This document shows positions 47,421-57,306 of a stretch of 64,000 bases of DNA, piece after piece. Position 1 is the first letter of the stretch; each line of letters starts with the position of its first letter. The DNA comes from Chthonomonadales bacterium (GTDB lineage: Bacteria > Armatimonadota > Chthonomonadetes > Chthonomonadales > CAJBBX01). The notes below the pieces were generated by a model. That model worked only from the letters and a program-made list of their open reading frames with translations, was not told the DNA's origin and did not search any database. A program made the translations under genes and the position numbers. The stretch lies in contig DAIDHP010000012.1 in assembly GCA_027459625.1 (NCBI GenBank), positions 1 through 64,000 of the forward strand. Direction: 5' to 3'.

Positions 47421-47659
47421 TTGCGGGCGCCGCTGCATGAAAATGTTCTTGTTAATAGTGCATCACGGTGATAATGACGCACGTTATAGCGGATATGGAA
47501 TCATTTGCAAATTCCAAACAAACATAAAGTTCCCATTAAAGAATTCATAAAAGAACCAAATTCGCCTTGAGGAACTTTCGTTATGTATATGCTCCTTTTT
47601 CCAAATGAAACAGCCACCTCAATTAGTTAATTTCGACGAATATAAAAAGGATTGAAAAT

Positions 47660-48442
47660 ATGCTTCTCACACTCGATGTAGGAAATACGAACATAGTTCT
47701 TGGGGTTTTTTACGGAGAGTCGCTTCAGGCGGATTGGCGTGTTCGCACCGACAGAGAACGGACGACTGACGAGCACGGTTTGCTGATAACGCATTTATTG
47801 GAAAGCAGGGGGCTCCACAAGGGGGATTTGGACGGTTTCATCCTATCCAGCGTGGTGCCGACGATGACGGAAACTCTTGCGGACGTGGCGCGTAGTTATT
47901 TTGATATGGATCCCATGGTGATTGGGCCGGAGACGGACTTCGGGTTGAAAGTGTTGTACCACAATCCATCCGAGATAGGAGCGGACCGCTTGGTGAACGC
48001 GGTGGCGGTTAAAAAGAAATACGGCGGTCCGGCGATCGTGGTGGATTTTGGTACAGCCACGACTTTTGACGCATTAACCACCGAGGGGGATTATTTGGGC
48101 GGCGCCATCGCCCCGGGCATAGGCATCTCCGCCAATGCTTTGTTTCAGGCGGCGTCGAGATTGTACAGGGTTGAGTTGATTGCCCCTCAACGCGCCATTG
48201 GCAGGTCCACCATGGAGGCGATGCAGAGCGGCATCATCTTCGGTTTTGCTGGCCAGGTGGACGCGCTGGTGAGGCGAATCCGCAAAGAGTTAGGGGAGGA
48301 TGCGCAAGCGATCGCCACCGGGGGACTGGCTACGCTGATCAGCAAGGAGTGCGAGACGATACGAATTGTTGATGAGATGCTAACATTGGATGGTTTGAAA
48401 ATTTTATGGCATAGAAACCATTTTAACAAAAAATTCGCTTAG
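47660..48442 (+). CDS. coaX: Type III pantothenate kinase
   Basis: The 260-residue protein starts LLTLDVGNTNIVLGVFYG and has GADRLVNAVAV, the DFGTATTFDAL phosphate motif and GGAIAPGIGISANALF, all CoaX landmarks. It phosphorylates pantothenate, the first step to coenzyme A. AAAAGGA lies upstream. Confidence 0.96.
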   Translation: MLLTLDVGNTNIVLGVFYGESLQADWRVRTDRERTTDEHGLLITHLLESRGLHKGDLDGFILSSVVPTMTETLADVARSYFDMDPMVIGPETDFGLKVLYHNPSEIGADRLVNAVAVKKKYGGPAIVVDFGTATTFDALTTEGDYLGGAIAPGIGISANALFQAASRLYRVELIAPQRAIGRSTMEAMQSGIIFGFAGQVDALVRRIRKELGEDAQAIATGGLATLISKECETIRIVDEMLTLDGLKILWHRNHFNKKFA

Positions 48443-48612
48443 TTAAGTAAGAGTGCGTCACTTTCGGATATCGGTCTCGTAAAGAAATGCATAGGATGTA
48501 CGGATTATGATCCGAGGAGTATGGCGATTGAGTTTATCGGGTGTGATGAGGGTTTCATCAACTGAATTCACGTCATCTAATAAGTTAATCATTAGATGCT
48601 TCGAAAACAACG

Positions 48613-48640
48613 GGAACTTGAACGCATCTTTTATCCGTAA
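48613..48640 (+). promoter_or_regulatory. Possible ECF-type promoter of the sigma factor gene
   Basis: GGAACTT (48613-48619) and CGTAA (48636-48640) are 16 bases apart, resembling the AAC...CGT layout of ECF-dependent promoters and placed just ahead of an ECF gene. An eight-base palindrome CATCTAAT/ATTAGATG (48574-48598) lies immediately upstream. Confidence 0.5.
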
Positions 48641-48654
48641 CCCAAAACAGAAGC

Positions 48655-49278
48655 ATGCAGGATAAAAAAATCATGGAATATACCGGATCTTACATTGAGC
48701 ACGCGCGTGTAGACAAAAAAGAATTTGAAGAATTGGTTCGCCGCCACCATCGTCAAGCATACAACATCGCTTATCGATTTGCGGGAAATCACGCGGATGC
48801 CGAGGACATTGTGCAAGAGGCTTTCTTGAGAGCCTACAGATTTTTTGATCGATATAACCGATCCATGCCGTTCGAGAATTGGTTATACCGTATTATTTCG
48901 AACGTGTATGTGGATGAGTTGAGAAAACGCCCGCGAGCGAAGATACAATCGCTCGACCAGCCGATTGTGAAGCAAGGGCAGGAGATGGATATTCGTCTCG
49001 AAATACCGGACCCGAAAGGGGATCCGGGAACTCAACTCATGGAAAAGGCGTTGGACGAGCGGATTCAGAACGCTCTGGATAGTCTTCCGATTGAGTTCAA
49101 GAAATCGGTGATATTAGCCGACGTTGAGGGGCTGTCTTATGAGGAGATCGCCGAGACCCTGGGATGTTCCCTTGGAACAGTCCGATCTCGGTTGCATAGA
49201 GGAAGAAAAATGCTGCGAAGCAAGCTTCAAAGATATATGGATGCTAGCAGCGGGAGATTTCAAAGTGAATTGTCGTAG
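48655..49278 (+). CDS. ECF-family RNA polymerase sigma factor
   Basis: The 207-residue protein has sigma region 2 (FEELVRRHHRQAYNIAYRF, DAEDIVQEAFLRAYRFFDRY) and region 4 (LPIEFKKSVILADVEGLSYEEIAETLG with helix-turn-helix GTVRSRLHRGRKML), without regions 1 and 3. It overlaps the anti-sigma gene by 14 bases. A second ATG at 48673 is a possible start if transcription begins near 48647. Together with anti-sigma and RseB it forms a RpoE-like envelope-stress module. Confidence 0.95.
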   Translation: MQDKKIMEYTGSYIEHARVDKKEFEELVRRHHRQAYNIAYRFAGNHADAEDIVQEAFLRAYRFFDRYNRSMPFENWLYRIISNVYVDELRKRPRAKIQSLDQPIVKQGQEMDIRLEIPDPKGDPGTQLMEKALDERIQNALDSLPIEFKKSVILADVEGLSYEEIAETLGCSLGTVRSRLHRGRKMLRSKLQRYMDASSGRFQSELS

Positions 49279-49831
49279 GGTTTGTCACCTGCTCGATGCA
49301 TATATAGACGGGGAAGTCAATCGTTTTGATCGAATATCCATTCGAGAACATTTGAAGAATTGCCCTGATTGTCAACTTGAGTATGACTCCATTATGGAGA
49401 CGAAGAACATCATGTCTTCGCTTTCCGTGATTAATCCCCGGGAGGATTTCGAGGAGGATCTCATCAGCAACTTAAAGCTAGATCAGCCGGCTTACGCTTC
49501 CTGTTCTTATCTATACAAATGGGTGGGGTATTTTGAACAACCGAAGATGAAACTTCGCTTGAGCATTGCAGCGGCTACCGTTTCAGTCGCACTGGCGGTT
49601 GTTTCGATTTATACCCACATACCCTCAAACACCCCCCAAATAGGGACTATGACGGCAAATCTGACCCCAACATCCATAGATCGTCCCATACTGGTGATGC
49701 CCAAGGACTATCTTTACATACATCGTCCATACGATTGGGACAACTCATTGCCGGTATTTAATGGTCCGTCCATCGCCCCTGCGGATTCCGTTACGATTCA
49801 ACAGAACACAACCTTTCCTAGGTTCCGTTAA
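49265..49831 (+). CDS. Anti-sigma factor with zinc-finger (ZAS) domain
   Basis: The product of about 188 residues has an N-terminal ZAS motif (HLKNCPDC, with an earlier CRRVCHLLDAYIDGE) that binds ECF sigma factors, one membrane helix (about residues 100-122) and a periplasmic tail. The GTG at 49265 has GGGAG eight bases upstream and sits inside the sigma gene's 3' end, so the two are translationally coupled. The frame is open further upstream. Confidence 0.88.
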   Translation: MNCRRVCHLLDAYIDGEVNRFDRISIREHLKNCPDCQLEYDSIMETKNIMSSLSVINPREDFEEDLISNLKLDQPAYASCSYLYKWVGYFEQPKMKLRLSIAAATVSVALAVVSIYTHIPSNTPQIGTMTANLTPTSIDRPILVMPKDYLYIHRPYDWDNSLPVFNGPSIAPADSVTIQQNTTFPRFR

Positions 49832-49845
49832 TCCATATACTGCAA

Positions 49846-49929
49846 GTAATTGCAACTATTCACATCCCACGTGACGTTTCGGCGTGGCGAAGGTATTGAA
49901 AATCGCTGAATGAAGCGTTTTGCAATTAC
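49846..49929. repeat. Intergenic palindromic element, copy 4
   Basis: GTAATTGCAA (49846-49855) and TTGCAATTAC (49920-49929) are perfect inverted repeats. An inner CCACG/CGTGG hairpin lies at about 49867-49887. The right half shares TTTTGCAATTAC and a TATT..AAATCG stretch with copy 1 at 8749, which suggests common descent. Confidence 0.72.
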
Positions 49930-49942
49930 ACACTGGTAAAAA

Positions 49943-51238
49943 ATGATGCTTGCACGGAGAATTAGGAAAAACATAGGGTTACTCCTATTGTTGCCATGCG
50001 CGATTATCGCGCCTGTTTGCGTTTTGCCCGTATACGCTGAATCCGCCTCCGCACATCTGATGGATCGTCTCATTTATCATTTCGTGACTGATGGTCGCGA
50101 TCTGAATTATCGCGGCGATCAAATGGTGATGACATGCTTTCGGGACGGGATATCTCAAACCGTTATTCGAACCATAGTTCATTCCCGTTCGGGGAAGACA
50201 ATAATAAAGGACCAATATCCTTTTTCCAAAAAAGGGTCGGTGATTGTGGACGACGGGATGTGGATGAAACGCTGGGAGAGCCATACCCATTCCGTTATCA
50301 TCATGCGCTCCTCTCACTCCAACCTCGATGAGAAACAGATTGAGTGTCGGATAAGACTCATCGTGCGGAATTACAGGTTGCGGCAACTGAACAATCAGGT
50401 GATAGCGAACAGGGATTGTTACACAATCGAACTCATTCCCCGTTATCATCCCATGCGTATCATAAAGGTATGGTTGGATAAATCCACCGGGATGCCGCTT
50501 TGTCACCAAGTGAATGATATGTCCGGGAACACACTTGGACTGTCGCTTTTTTCGTACATCAGCTATGTTAAAGACATCCCTTCCAAGGTGTTTCAATATC
50601 ACTTTCCGGACCGGTTGGTTCGGGTGAATCTTTCCAAGTCTTCGATCTACCACACGGTATCCCCCATTTCCAAACTGGTGAAATTCAATGTCACGGTTCC
50701 CGTGCGGATGCCGCCTGGATTCGATTTCGAGCAATGCGAATTGATGGACCTTCAGGGAGGGGCAACCGTTTGCCTTCGCTACACGGACGGTCTATCCAAT
50801 ATCACGGTATGTGAATCCAAGGACTGTATGACCCTGCCTTCCAGCGCCTCCATCATGCAGGCTGGAAGATATTCCGACGGAGATTATATAGTGACGTATC
50901 ATGTCGGTTGCATGGATTACGCCGTGATGGGACAGAATGACCCAACGGATTTGCAATGGGTTGCGCGAACTCTGGATTCTGAGATTGCGCACTACTACGC
51001 TTCACGATTGATCTCAATGCATCCCAAATTCAGTTCGGTCATTATGAATCTGCGGAATCAAGGATTTGGGCTTGATGACATCGACGCTCTCATGCTGATT
51101 TCCAAGATATCAGGGGATCCTGTGCGATCTCTCGCGAACCTACTCCGTGAGGGGTGGGGATGGGAGACCCTCGCAAGATGGAAAGGCGTAAACCCCGATC
51201 CGCTTTCGCGTCGAATTGACAGCCTCTTCAACCCATAG
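49943..51238 (+). CDS. RseB/MucB-like periplasmic sigma-factor regulator
   Basis: The 431-residue protein has a signal peptide (LLLLLPCAIIAPVCVLPVYA), then an LolA-like fold as in RseB: YRGDQMV near residue 58, an IIKVWLDKSTGMPLCHQV strand and a second domain with FTV/PPGF-type elements (VPVRMPPGFDFEQCELMDLQGG). RseB binds anti-sigma factors and shields them from proteolysis. About 100 extra C-terminal residues (from about 340), ending in a helical domain, are not part of RseB. It follows the anti-sigma gene, with the palindrome between. Confidence 0.82.
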   Translation: MMLARRIRKNIGLLLLLPCAIIAPVCVLPVYAESASAHLMDRLIYHFVTDGRDLNYRGDQMVMTCFRDGISQTVIRTIVHSRSGKTIIKDQYPFSKKGSVIVDDGMWMKRWESHTHSVIIMRSSHSNLDEKQIECRIRLIVRNYRLRQLNNQVIANRDCYTIELIPRYHPMRIIKVWLDKSTGMPLCHQVNDMSGNTLGLSLFSYISYVKDIPSKVFQYHFPDRLVRVNLSKSSIYHTVSPISKLVKFNVTVPVRMPPGFDFEQCELMDLQGGATVCLRYTDGLSNITVCESKDCMTLPSSASIMQAGRYSDGDYIVTYHVGCMDYAVMGQNDPTDLQWVARTLDSEIAHYYASRLISMHPKFSSVIMNLRNQGFGLDDIDALMLISKISGDPVRSLANLLREGWGWETLARWKGVNPDPLSRRIDSLFNP

Positions 51239-51270
51239 CTTCGTTTGCAGTACACATCCCAGTCAATATA

Positions 51271-51298
51271 GGAACATCATTTTCGGCTGATTCGTATA
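51271..51298 (+). promoter_or_regulatory. Possible ECF-type promoter ahead of def
   Basis: GGAACA (51271-51276), 16 bases, CGTATA (51293-51298), similar to the element ahead of the sigma gene. A TATAAT at 51338-51343 without a good -35 is a competing -10. Confidence 0.35.
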
Positions 51299-51367
51299 CC
51301 CTAGTTACTAACGACAGGCTCTCCAATGAAAGGAGGGTATAATTGTATATCGATACGAGGGAAAAGG

Positions 51368-51928
51368 ATGAGATTTGAGTTGGAGTTGACAGATGAAGTC
51401 CGTAAATGCTGGAGCGAAATTGAGAACGATGTGGTGAAGTATCCCGACGAGGCGCTTCGACAAAAAGCCGTTCCGATTTCAAAACCCACTGCGGAAACGA
51501 GAGCGTTGGTGGATAGGATGAAAGCCGCAATGGCTGAGTCGAACGGCGTGGGTTTCGCAGCGCCCCAAATCGGGGTGTCTCAACGAGTCATCATCTATCA
51601 CCTTCCGGGTGAGGATCAACCCATCCGAGTAATATTGAATCCCCGTATTATCTCCATGAAAGGTGAACAGGTTGGTCCGGAAGGATGTCTCTCCATACCG
51701 CTTTTGGAGGGGGATGTCAAGCGAGCGTACGAGGTGATCGTCAAAGGGATGGATATGCTTGGCCGTCCTTTCCGAAGGCGAGCCACAGAGATGGAGGCGC
51801 GTGTGATCCAGCATGAAGTGGATCACTTGGACGGCGTGTTGTTTATTGATCGCGCCGACCCTGAGACACTTCAATGGCATTTGCCCGTGGATGCGGAGAG
51901 CGGTGAACCTGAATTAGCGTTGGATTGA
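51368..51928 (+). CDS. def: Peptide deformylase
   Basis: The 186-residue protein has the three deformylase motifs: GVGFAAPQIG, EGCLSIP and QHEVDHLDG, which supply Gln, Cys and two His around the metal. It removes formyl groups from new proteins. The ATG at 51368 lies after GGGAAAAGG; the frame is open to 51326. It precedes fmt, its usual partner. Confidence 0.96.
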   Translation: MRFELELTDEVRKCWSEIENDVVKYPDEALRQKAVPISKPTAETRALVDRMKAAMAESNGVGFAAPQIGVSQRVIIYHLPGEDQPIRVILNPRIISMKGEQVGPEGCLSIPLLEGDVKRAYEVIVKGMDMLGRPFRRRATEMEARVIQHEVDHLDGVLFIDRADPETLQWHLPVDAESGEPELALD

Positions 51929-51979
51929 AACCTCTCATTTCGGATTGTATCAGTTCCTTTCGCCAACCTTCATATTTGA

Positions 51980-52927
51980 ATGCGGATTCTATTTTTTGGA
52001 ACCTCGAGTTTCGCCGTTCCGACACTTCATTTGCTTTCCAAGTCGCCCGAACATGACATCCTTGGAGTGGTGACCCAGCCTGATCGTCCTCGAGGACGCG
52101 GCAGGCAACCCGGGTATTCACCCGTCAAGCAGTTGGCGCTGGAGATAGATGCGCCTATTTTACAACCTGAGATCGTGAAATCCCCCTCCTTTGTGGAGGA
52201 GGTTCAACAAATTGCCCCAGAGGTGTTTGTGCTCGCCTCTTACGGTCAGATAATTCCTAGGAAACTCCTCAATATACCAAAGTATGGTCCAATAAACGTG
52301 CACGCCTCATTGTTGCCTGCATGGCGCGGTGCGGCTCCCATACAACACTCCCTCCTCAACGGGGATCGCGAGACAGGGGTGACCACCATTTGGATGACCC
52401 CTTCCTTGGATCGAGGGGATATCCTGCTGCAAAGATCGCTCCCAATAGATCTCGAAGATGATTCGGATACTCTTACATCCAAACTCGCCGAATTGGGCGC
52501 CGATCTATTACTTGATACATTGGATAGGATTAAGGAAGGGAGTTGTCCCAAAACACCTCAAGACGATTCCCGGGCAATCTACGCCCCTTCCCTGCAACCT
52601 GCGGACGCCGTCATTCGATGGGAGCAACCGGCGGAGATGTGCCGCAACCGCATTCGGGCGATGTGCTCCAAGCCAGGCGCATTCACATCCTTCGCAGGGA
52701 GAAGGGTGAAGATATATCGCGCGGCGATTTCGGAGGAGACGAACCTGGCTCCCGGAACCGTCATATCGTTTGGGCATGGCTCCGTAGTGGTGGCGTGCTC
52801 GGACAGGGCGATAGAATTGCGTGAGGTCCAGCCAGAAAGCGGCAGGAGGATGAGCGCGTCGGATTGGGCGAGAGGAATACGAATCAAGGCGGGGGAGAAG
52901 TTTGACTTGGAACCCTCCCCCGCTTAG
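51980..52927 (+). CDS. fmt: Methionyl-tRNA formyltransferase
   Basis: The 315-residue protein has RILFFGTSSFAVPTLHLL, QPDRPRGRGRQ, the catalytic INVHASLLPAWRGAAPI and TGVTTIWMTPSLDRGDIL, and a C-terminal tRNA-binding domain. It formylates initiator Met-tRNA. No clear ribosome-binding site is seen; def ends 51 bases upstream. A weak hairpin TAGGAG/CTCCTA (52925-52942) follows. Confidence 0.96.
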   Translation: MRILFFGTSSFAVPTLHLLSKSPEHDILGVVTQPDRPRGRGRQPGYSPVKQLALEIDAPILQPEIVKSPSFVEEVQQIAPEVFVLASYGQIIPRKLLNIPKYGPINVHASLLPAWRGAAPIQHSLLNGDRETGVTTIWMTPSLDRGDILLQRSLPIDLEDDSDTLTSKLAELGADLLLDTLDRIKEGSCPKTPQDDSRAIYAPSLQPADAVIRWEQPAEMCRNRIRAMCSKPGAFTSFAGRRVKIYRAAISEETNLAPGTVISFGHGSVVVACSDRAIELREVQPESGRRMSASDWARGIRIKAGEKFDLEPSPA

Positions 52928-52943
52928 GAGTTTACTCTCCTAT

Positions 52944-53777
52944 TTATTGAACGATATTCCAGAACGCCTCAGCCTCTGGATTAACCTGATCCGCGCATCC
53001 GGGGCATGGATGATCCGGGTCGTCATCAGCGGCCATCGGACTGACTTGTGATGGGGCCAGTGTTTTTACATGTCCGTCCAGCATAATGTAATTTCCCTTT
53101 CCGCCATGCCTTACCCCTTGTGTGTGATCGCTATGCTTGGTGTATAGTTGCTCCCCGATTAAAGCTCCTCCCACAGCGTTGAGATTCTCAACATTCGTTC
53201 CATCACTGGCGTCACCATCTCGCACCAAAATGGTTTGACTGATAATTGGCACCGCCGCATTCGCCACGCCGTCTCCCGAGGTGATCTCGTTGTTGACATC
53301 CACCATGGATCCCGTGAGGTAGATGCTGAGGTGATAGCTTGTCGCATTCGCAATGGAAAGCGAACCGTTGGGGCTAAGGACACTTGGGTCCCAAGTTACC
53401 GGGTCGGAGGGACATCTCCACACTTGCACGTTTTTGACATAGGGAAAAAGGAAGCCTGTAATTCTACCCTGTGCTGTGTCCGCAGGGAGAAAGGCGTTAT
53501 CCCCCGCCACTTGGGGTGTGGCGGTAACGGTTAGCTTCCGAGAGTTGGAAGCGTTGTTTACGGCGCGAGGGGTTCTTTCATCGCAGTCCTGAATATACAT
53601 CATGATACACAGAGCGATTTGCTTTTCGTTGCTCATGCAAACCGTCTTTTGCGCCGTCATGCGCGCGACGGCGAAAACAGGAAAGATGATGGCTGCAATG
53701 GTGGCGATAATAGCGATAACGACAAGCAATTCAATTAAAGTGAATGCATTCGACAATCCAAATCTCTTCGCGGACAT
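52944..53777 (-). CDS. Type II/IV pseudopilin, DUF1559 (H-X9-DG) type
   Basis: The 277-residue protein has a class III signal: a short basic leader, then AFTLIELLVVIAIIATIAAIIFPVF with Glu at +5. Residue -1 is Ala instead of the usual Gly. The globular part ends with the H-x9-DG pattern (RHGGKGNYIMLDGHVKTL). Such proteins occur in large numbers in Planctomycetes and Armatimonadota; most have no known role. No prepilin peptidase or secretion ATPase is adjacent. Confidence 0.9.
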   Translation of the reverse strand: MSAKRFGLSNAFTLIELLVVIAIIATIAAIIFPVFAVARMTAQKTVCMSNEKQIALCIMMYIQDCDERTPRAVNNASNSRKLTVTATPQVAGDNAFLPADTAQGRITGFLFPYVKNVQVWRCPSDPVTWDPSVLSPNGSLSIANATSYHLSIYLTGSMVDVNNEITSGDGVANAAVPIISQTILVRDGDASDGTNVENLNAVGGALIGEQLYTKHSDHTQGVRHGGKGNYIMLDGHVKTLAPSQVSPMAADDDPDHPCPGCADQVNPEAEAFWNIVQ

Positions 53778-53985
53778 TTGATTCTCCCTTTCGTATCATA
53801 CAAAATCATAAATTGTATTTTGGAACAGCATCTGCTGACTATAGATGCATATTGCGGGTTCACTCCTTCAAACGCCATATGACTCGGATGGAATAGCAAT
53901 GTGTCTGCTTTGATGGCGTGGAATCCTAATAATGCATAAACTGCATATTTTATGCCATCCATGTATACATTTGATGGGTCATCCA

Positions 53986-54888
53986 TTATTTTTTCGTTCC
54001 CAGGTATTTACGCAAACCCTCCTCCAGAGAGGTTAATTTGAGGTTTGGAAAAGCCAGAATTAGCTGGGTATTGTCCCCGATGTTATCCTCCTGCATCATC
54101 AAGAACTGGTCCTTGGTGAGGGGGGCGAGTGCGGGACTGATCTTTTGCATAGGGTCCGTTATTTTGGAGAGCGCTCCCATGATGAACAGTGGTGCAGAAG
54201 CCAACGGTTTACGCTTTCCCGAGACTTTGATGGCGGTCTGCATAATCTCTTTGAAGGAGAGTTGCGCCGGTCCGCCGGCGTCGACGGTTTTGTTCAGCAA
54301 ACCCTCAGTCTCCAACGATAATCGAATGATTTGAGCCAAGTTATCCACATAGATCGGTTGATATTTTTGCGCTCCCGCATTCGGCAGCGGGATTACAGGC
54401 ATGGATAGGAATTGGTTAATGAATTTATCCTCCGGTCCGAATATGATGGAGGGACGAAGAATGATGTATTCCATGCCGCTTCTGCGTATCATCTCCTCCG
54501 CATCCCACTTGGTCTGATGATAACGTGACTTCGCATTAGCTCGCACTCCCATGGCGCTCACATAGACGATGCGACGCACCCCGGATTTGACTGCGTTTTG
54601 TACCAGATTGAGCGTTCCGTCCCTGACTATGGACTCGAAACTCACCCCCTTAGGCTCCATGATTATTCCGACGCAGTGAACGATCCCCTCAATCCCCTCC
54701 ACCGCCCCTCCGAGCCACTTTTCATCAAGTAAATTCCCCGTAAATGTATCGCATCCCTGCGCTTTCATCGCAGCAAGCATATCGGAGTTACGCCCCATGG
54801 CGCGAACCGTATGTCCGCCGGATAGCAGCGCATTAACCACATGTCGTCCGACAAACCCTGTCGCCCCTGTAATGAGAGTTCGCATCAT
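53986..54888 (-). CDS. NAD(P)-binding SDR of the complex-I NDUFA9/atypical type
   Basis: The 300-residue protein starts RTLITGATGFVGRHVVNALL, a Rossmann NAD(P) loop, and has VYVSAMGVRANAKSRYHQTKWDAEEMIRRSG with a YxxxK-like YHQTK and LRPSIIFGPEDKFINQF. This is the NDUFA9-like group of atypical short-chain dehydrogenases that bind nucleotide and often quinone-linked or structural roles. The substrate is unknown. Confidence 0.85.
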   Translation of the reverse strand: MMRTLITGATGFVGRHVVNALLSGGHTVRAMGRNSDMLAAMKAQGCDTFTGNLLDEKWLGGAVEGIEGIVHCVGIIMEPKGVSFESIVRDGTLNLVQNAVKSGVRRIVYVSAMGVRANAKSRYHQTKWDAEEMIRRSGMEYIILRPSIIFGPEDKFINQFLSMPVIPLPNAGAQKYQPIYVDNLAQIIRLSLETEGLLNKTVDAGGPAQLSFKEIMQTAIKVSGKRKPLASAPLFIMGALSKITDPMQKISPALAPLTKDQFLMMQEDNIGDNTQLILAFPNLKLTSLEEGLRKYLGTKK

Positions 54889-55043
54889 TCATCTCCTTTT
54901 CGATGAGAGATAAAAAAACGAGGAGTGGCCGCATCCTCATATCGGATAATCTGTTATATCCGGAGTGTCAGATATCCAATGAATTACATGAGTAATATAA
55001 TTACGTTAACAAGGATACACTGTTCCCGGTCAGGATGCAAGCG

Positions 55044-55076
55044 AAACATGGGCATGGAATAGCCATGCCCATGTTT
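55044..55076. terminator. Perfect 14-base-pair hairpin after the chemoreceptor gene
   Basis: AAACATGGGCATGG (55044-55057) pairs fully with CCATGCCCATGTTT (55063-55076) around AATAG, about 100 bases past the chemoreceptor stop. A T-run is present only on the plus strand (TTTTCC), so it may act as a processing barrier rather than a true terminator for the minus-strand gene. Confidence 0.7.
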
Positions 55077-55176
55077 TCCGTATATCAACTTCATTTAGTT
55101 CGCCCTATCACACATCAACCGGCTGGCAGCAACGAATCAATCAATCTTGATTTCGCCAGTTGGAGAAATATTCAAA

Positions 55177-57306
55177 CTATGCGATCATTCGTAATTTCAC
55201 CTCGTTTGGTGCGGCAATGGAATCCTCGAAAGTGAAACGGCTTATCACGTCGTTTAACTGATTCGCCATGATGTTGAGTGTGTTCGCCATCGTCGTGATT
55301 GCTTCCATATCGGCGGATTGTTGGGTGAGGCTATCCGTAACGTTCCGGGCACCGCCGGCAACCTCCTCCATGGACGCGCTCATCTCCTCCACACTCGCTG
55401 CTGTCTGTTGTGTGATGGTGGCAAGGGCGGAAATGGAGGTTGTGACCATATTCGCATTTTCGGACATCCGTTGCACGCTTGAAAGGTTCTCGCGGGCGGT
55501 TTGCAGTGTTGACATCGCAACATCATATGCTGCCTGAATGGATGAGATCAAGCCATTATTTGTTTTCTCGACTTGTGTCACGCCTTCATGGATATTATCC
55601 GCCGATTTCACCACCATTTGGATGGATTCACCGGCTTGCTCCGCCATCTTGACGCTGATATCAACATCCTTCTCGCTTCGATCCATCGCCTCAACTGCGT
55701 GTTCGATACTCTCTCTTACGGTTTCAATCAAGGATGCTATCTCCTTGGTCGCCTTTGCTGATTTTTCCGCAAGCTTTCTCACCTCATCCGCCACGACGGC
55801 GAATCCCCTGCCGTGTTCACCTGCTCTGGCGGCTTCGATCGCGGCGTTTAACGCCAAAAGGTTGGTCTGTTCCGCGATTTGATTGATCGTTTCCACGATT
55901 TGACCTATCTCTTGGCTATGCGCATCTAGTTCACCGATCCTTTTCGATGAACTCAGAATGTTCACGTGAACATCTTTGATCATACTTATCGAACGAGAGA
56001 GCATTTTATTTCCTTCATGGGAGTTTCCTGAAGCGTTTTTCAGGATATCCGATAGATGCCGTGCGAGGATTGTCATATTGCGAACGCTGCTTTGAGCTTT
56101 CTCAAGCTCTTTTCCCGCCATTTCGGCTTTTTCGGCCTGTCGGGTTGCGGACTCGCTAACAAGCTCGATTTCCTTTCGCATGAGTTCCGCGCCATTCGCC
56201 ACATCGGATGCGGATCCCGCTTGTTGTTCGCTTCCTTTCGCCATCTCCTGCGTCATGACGGCTGTCTGTTCGGTCGCTTGGGTGATATCGTGCAGGCTGC
56301 GGATGATATCATGGACGCCTTTGTCATATCTCGCCGTTGATTCCGACACCTTGACGGACGCATTGTTCAGTGTAACTGAGCTTTTACACACCTCTCCCAC
56401 CAGCAAGCGAAGCTTCTCAATCATATTGTTGAAAGCCTTACCAAGTTCATCCTTTTCTCCTCGTTCCTTGAAGAGAGTATTCAGGTCGCCGTTTGCAACC
56501 AAACCGGCGACTTCCGCCAACTCTCGACGATAGCTCACCGCCTCTCGGAGGCTATTCGCCAACATGCCGGCTTCATCTTCGCTATGGTATGTTATCCGCT
56601 GGGAGGTTGATCCTCTCGCCACATTGCTTGTGATTGCCGCCATTTGGCGAATAGGAATAGCGATCGTTTGATATAGCGCTTTGTACAGGAACAGGATCAA
56701 GGCAATGGCAAAGAGAAGTGTGAGAAATATCAGTAGCCTTGCGACATGATACGCCCCGGTTTGCGCCGTGATGATCCGATTATTGAGATCGCTGGTATGT
56801 TGTCCAATTCTCTCCAGTTGATTTTCAAGCGAGGCGAAGCCCGAGCTTATTGGACCGCGCAGGAAAATGCGCACCTTGCTGATTTTGCCGGATCCTAAGA
56901 GCCCCATCGCTTGGTTGTGCAATTGAATGTAGTGGGACCAGGCGGTTTCAAAACTCGTGAAATCGTTTCTCTCCCGATCGGTCAACGGGAACCGCTTGTA
57001 TTTGTCGATATCATCGCTAACGAGAGTGAAAGATTTCTGCATTTTTTCTTGCAGGTAGGAATTTTTTGCCATTGCGCGGTCTAGGAGAATAAGCGTTTCG
57101 TAATTCCGGATTTGATAGATGGAAGCTGATATCTCCGCCAGAGTGGATGTTTTAGGCATGCTAATGCCGTATAAAAGCTCCATGTTTCGATTGATACCGT
57201 CCAATCGACCTATGGATACGACCCCAACCATAAGCATCAGTGCGATGGTGACGCTCATGCCAAAGATGAGTTTGTGAAGAGTCTTGAGGTTTGCAAACCA
57301 GTGCAT
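55177..57306 (-). CDS. Methyl-accepting chemotaxis protein
   Basis: The 709-residue receptor has a membrane helix at about 12-32, a periplasmic four-helix-bundle domain (about 33-190), a second membrane helix (192-212), HAMP, a long coiled coil and the signalling hairpin [40 protein letters not shown] (about 490-530). No CheR-binding pentapeptide is visible at the C-terminus. It stands alone without che genes nearby. Confidence 0.94.
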   Translation of the reverse strand: MHWFANLKTLHKLIFGMSVTIALMLMVGVVSIGRLDGINRNMELLYGISMPKTSTLAEISASIYQIRNYETLILLDRAMAKNSYLQEKMQKSFTLVSDDIDKYKRFPLTDRERNDFTSFETAWSHYIQLHNQAMGLLGSGKISKVRIFLRGPISSGFASLENQLERIGQHTSDLNNRIITAQTGAYHVARLLIFLTLLFAIALILFLYKALYQTIAIPIRQMAAITSNVARGSTSQRITYHSEDEAGMLANSLREAVSYRRELAEVAGLVANGDLNTLFKERGEKDELGKAFNNMIEKLRLLVGEVCKSSVTLNNASVKVSESTARYDKGVHDIIRSLHDITQATEQTAVMTQEMAKGSEQQAGSASDVANGAELMRKEIELVSESATRQAEKAEMAGKELEKAQSSVRNMTILARHLSDILKNASGNSHEGNKMLSRSISMIKDVHVNILSSSKRIGELDAHSQEIGQIVETINQIAEQTNLLALNAAIEAARAGEHGRGFAVVADEVRKLAEKSAKATKEIASLIETVRESIEHAVEAMDRSEKDVDISVKMAEQAGESIQMVVKSADNIHEGVTQVEKTNNGLISSIQAAYDVAMSTLQTARENLSSVQRMSENANMVTTSISALATITQQTAASVEEMSASMEEVAGGARNVTDSLTQQSADMEAITTMANTLNIMANQLNDVISRFTFEDSIAAPNEVKLRMIA

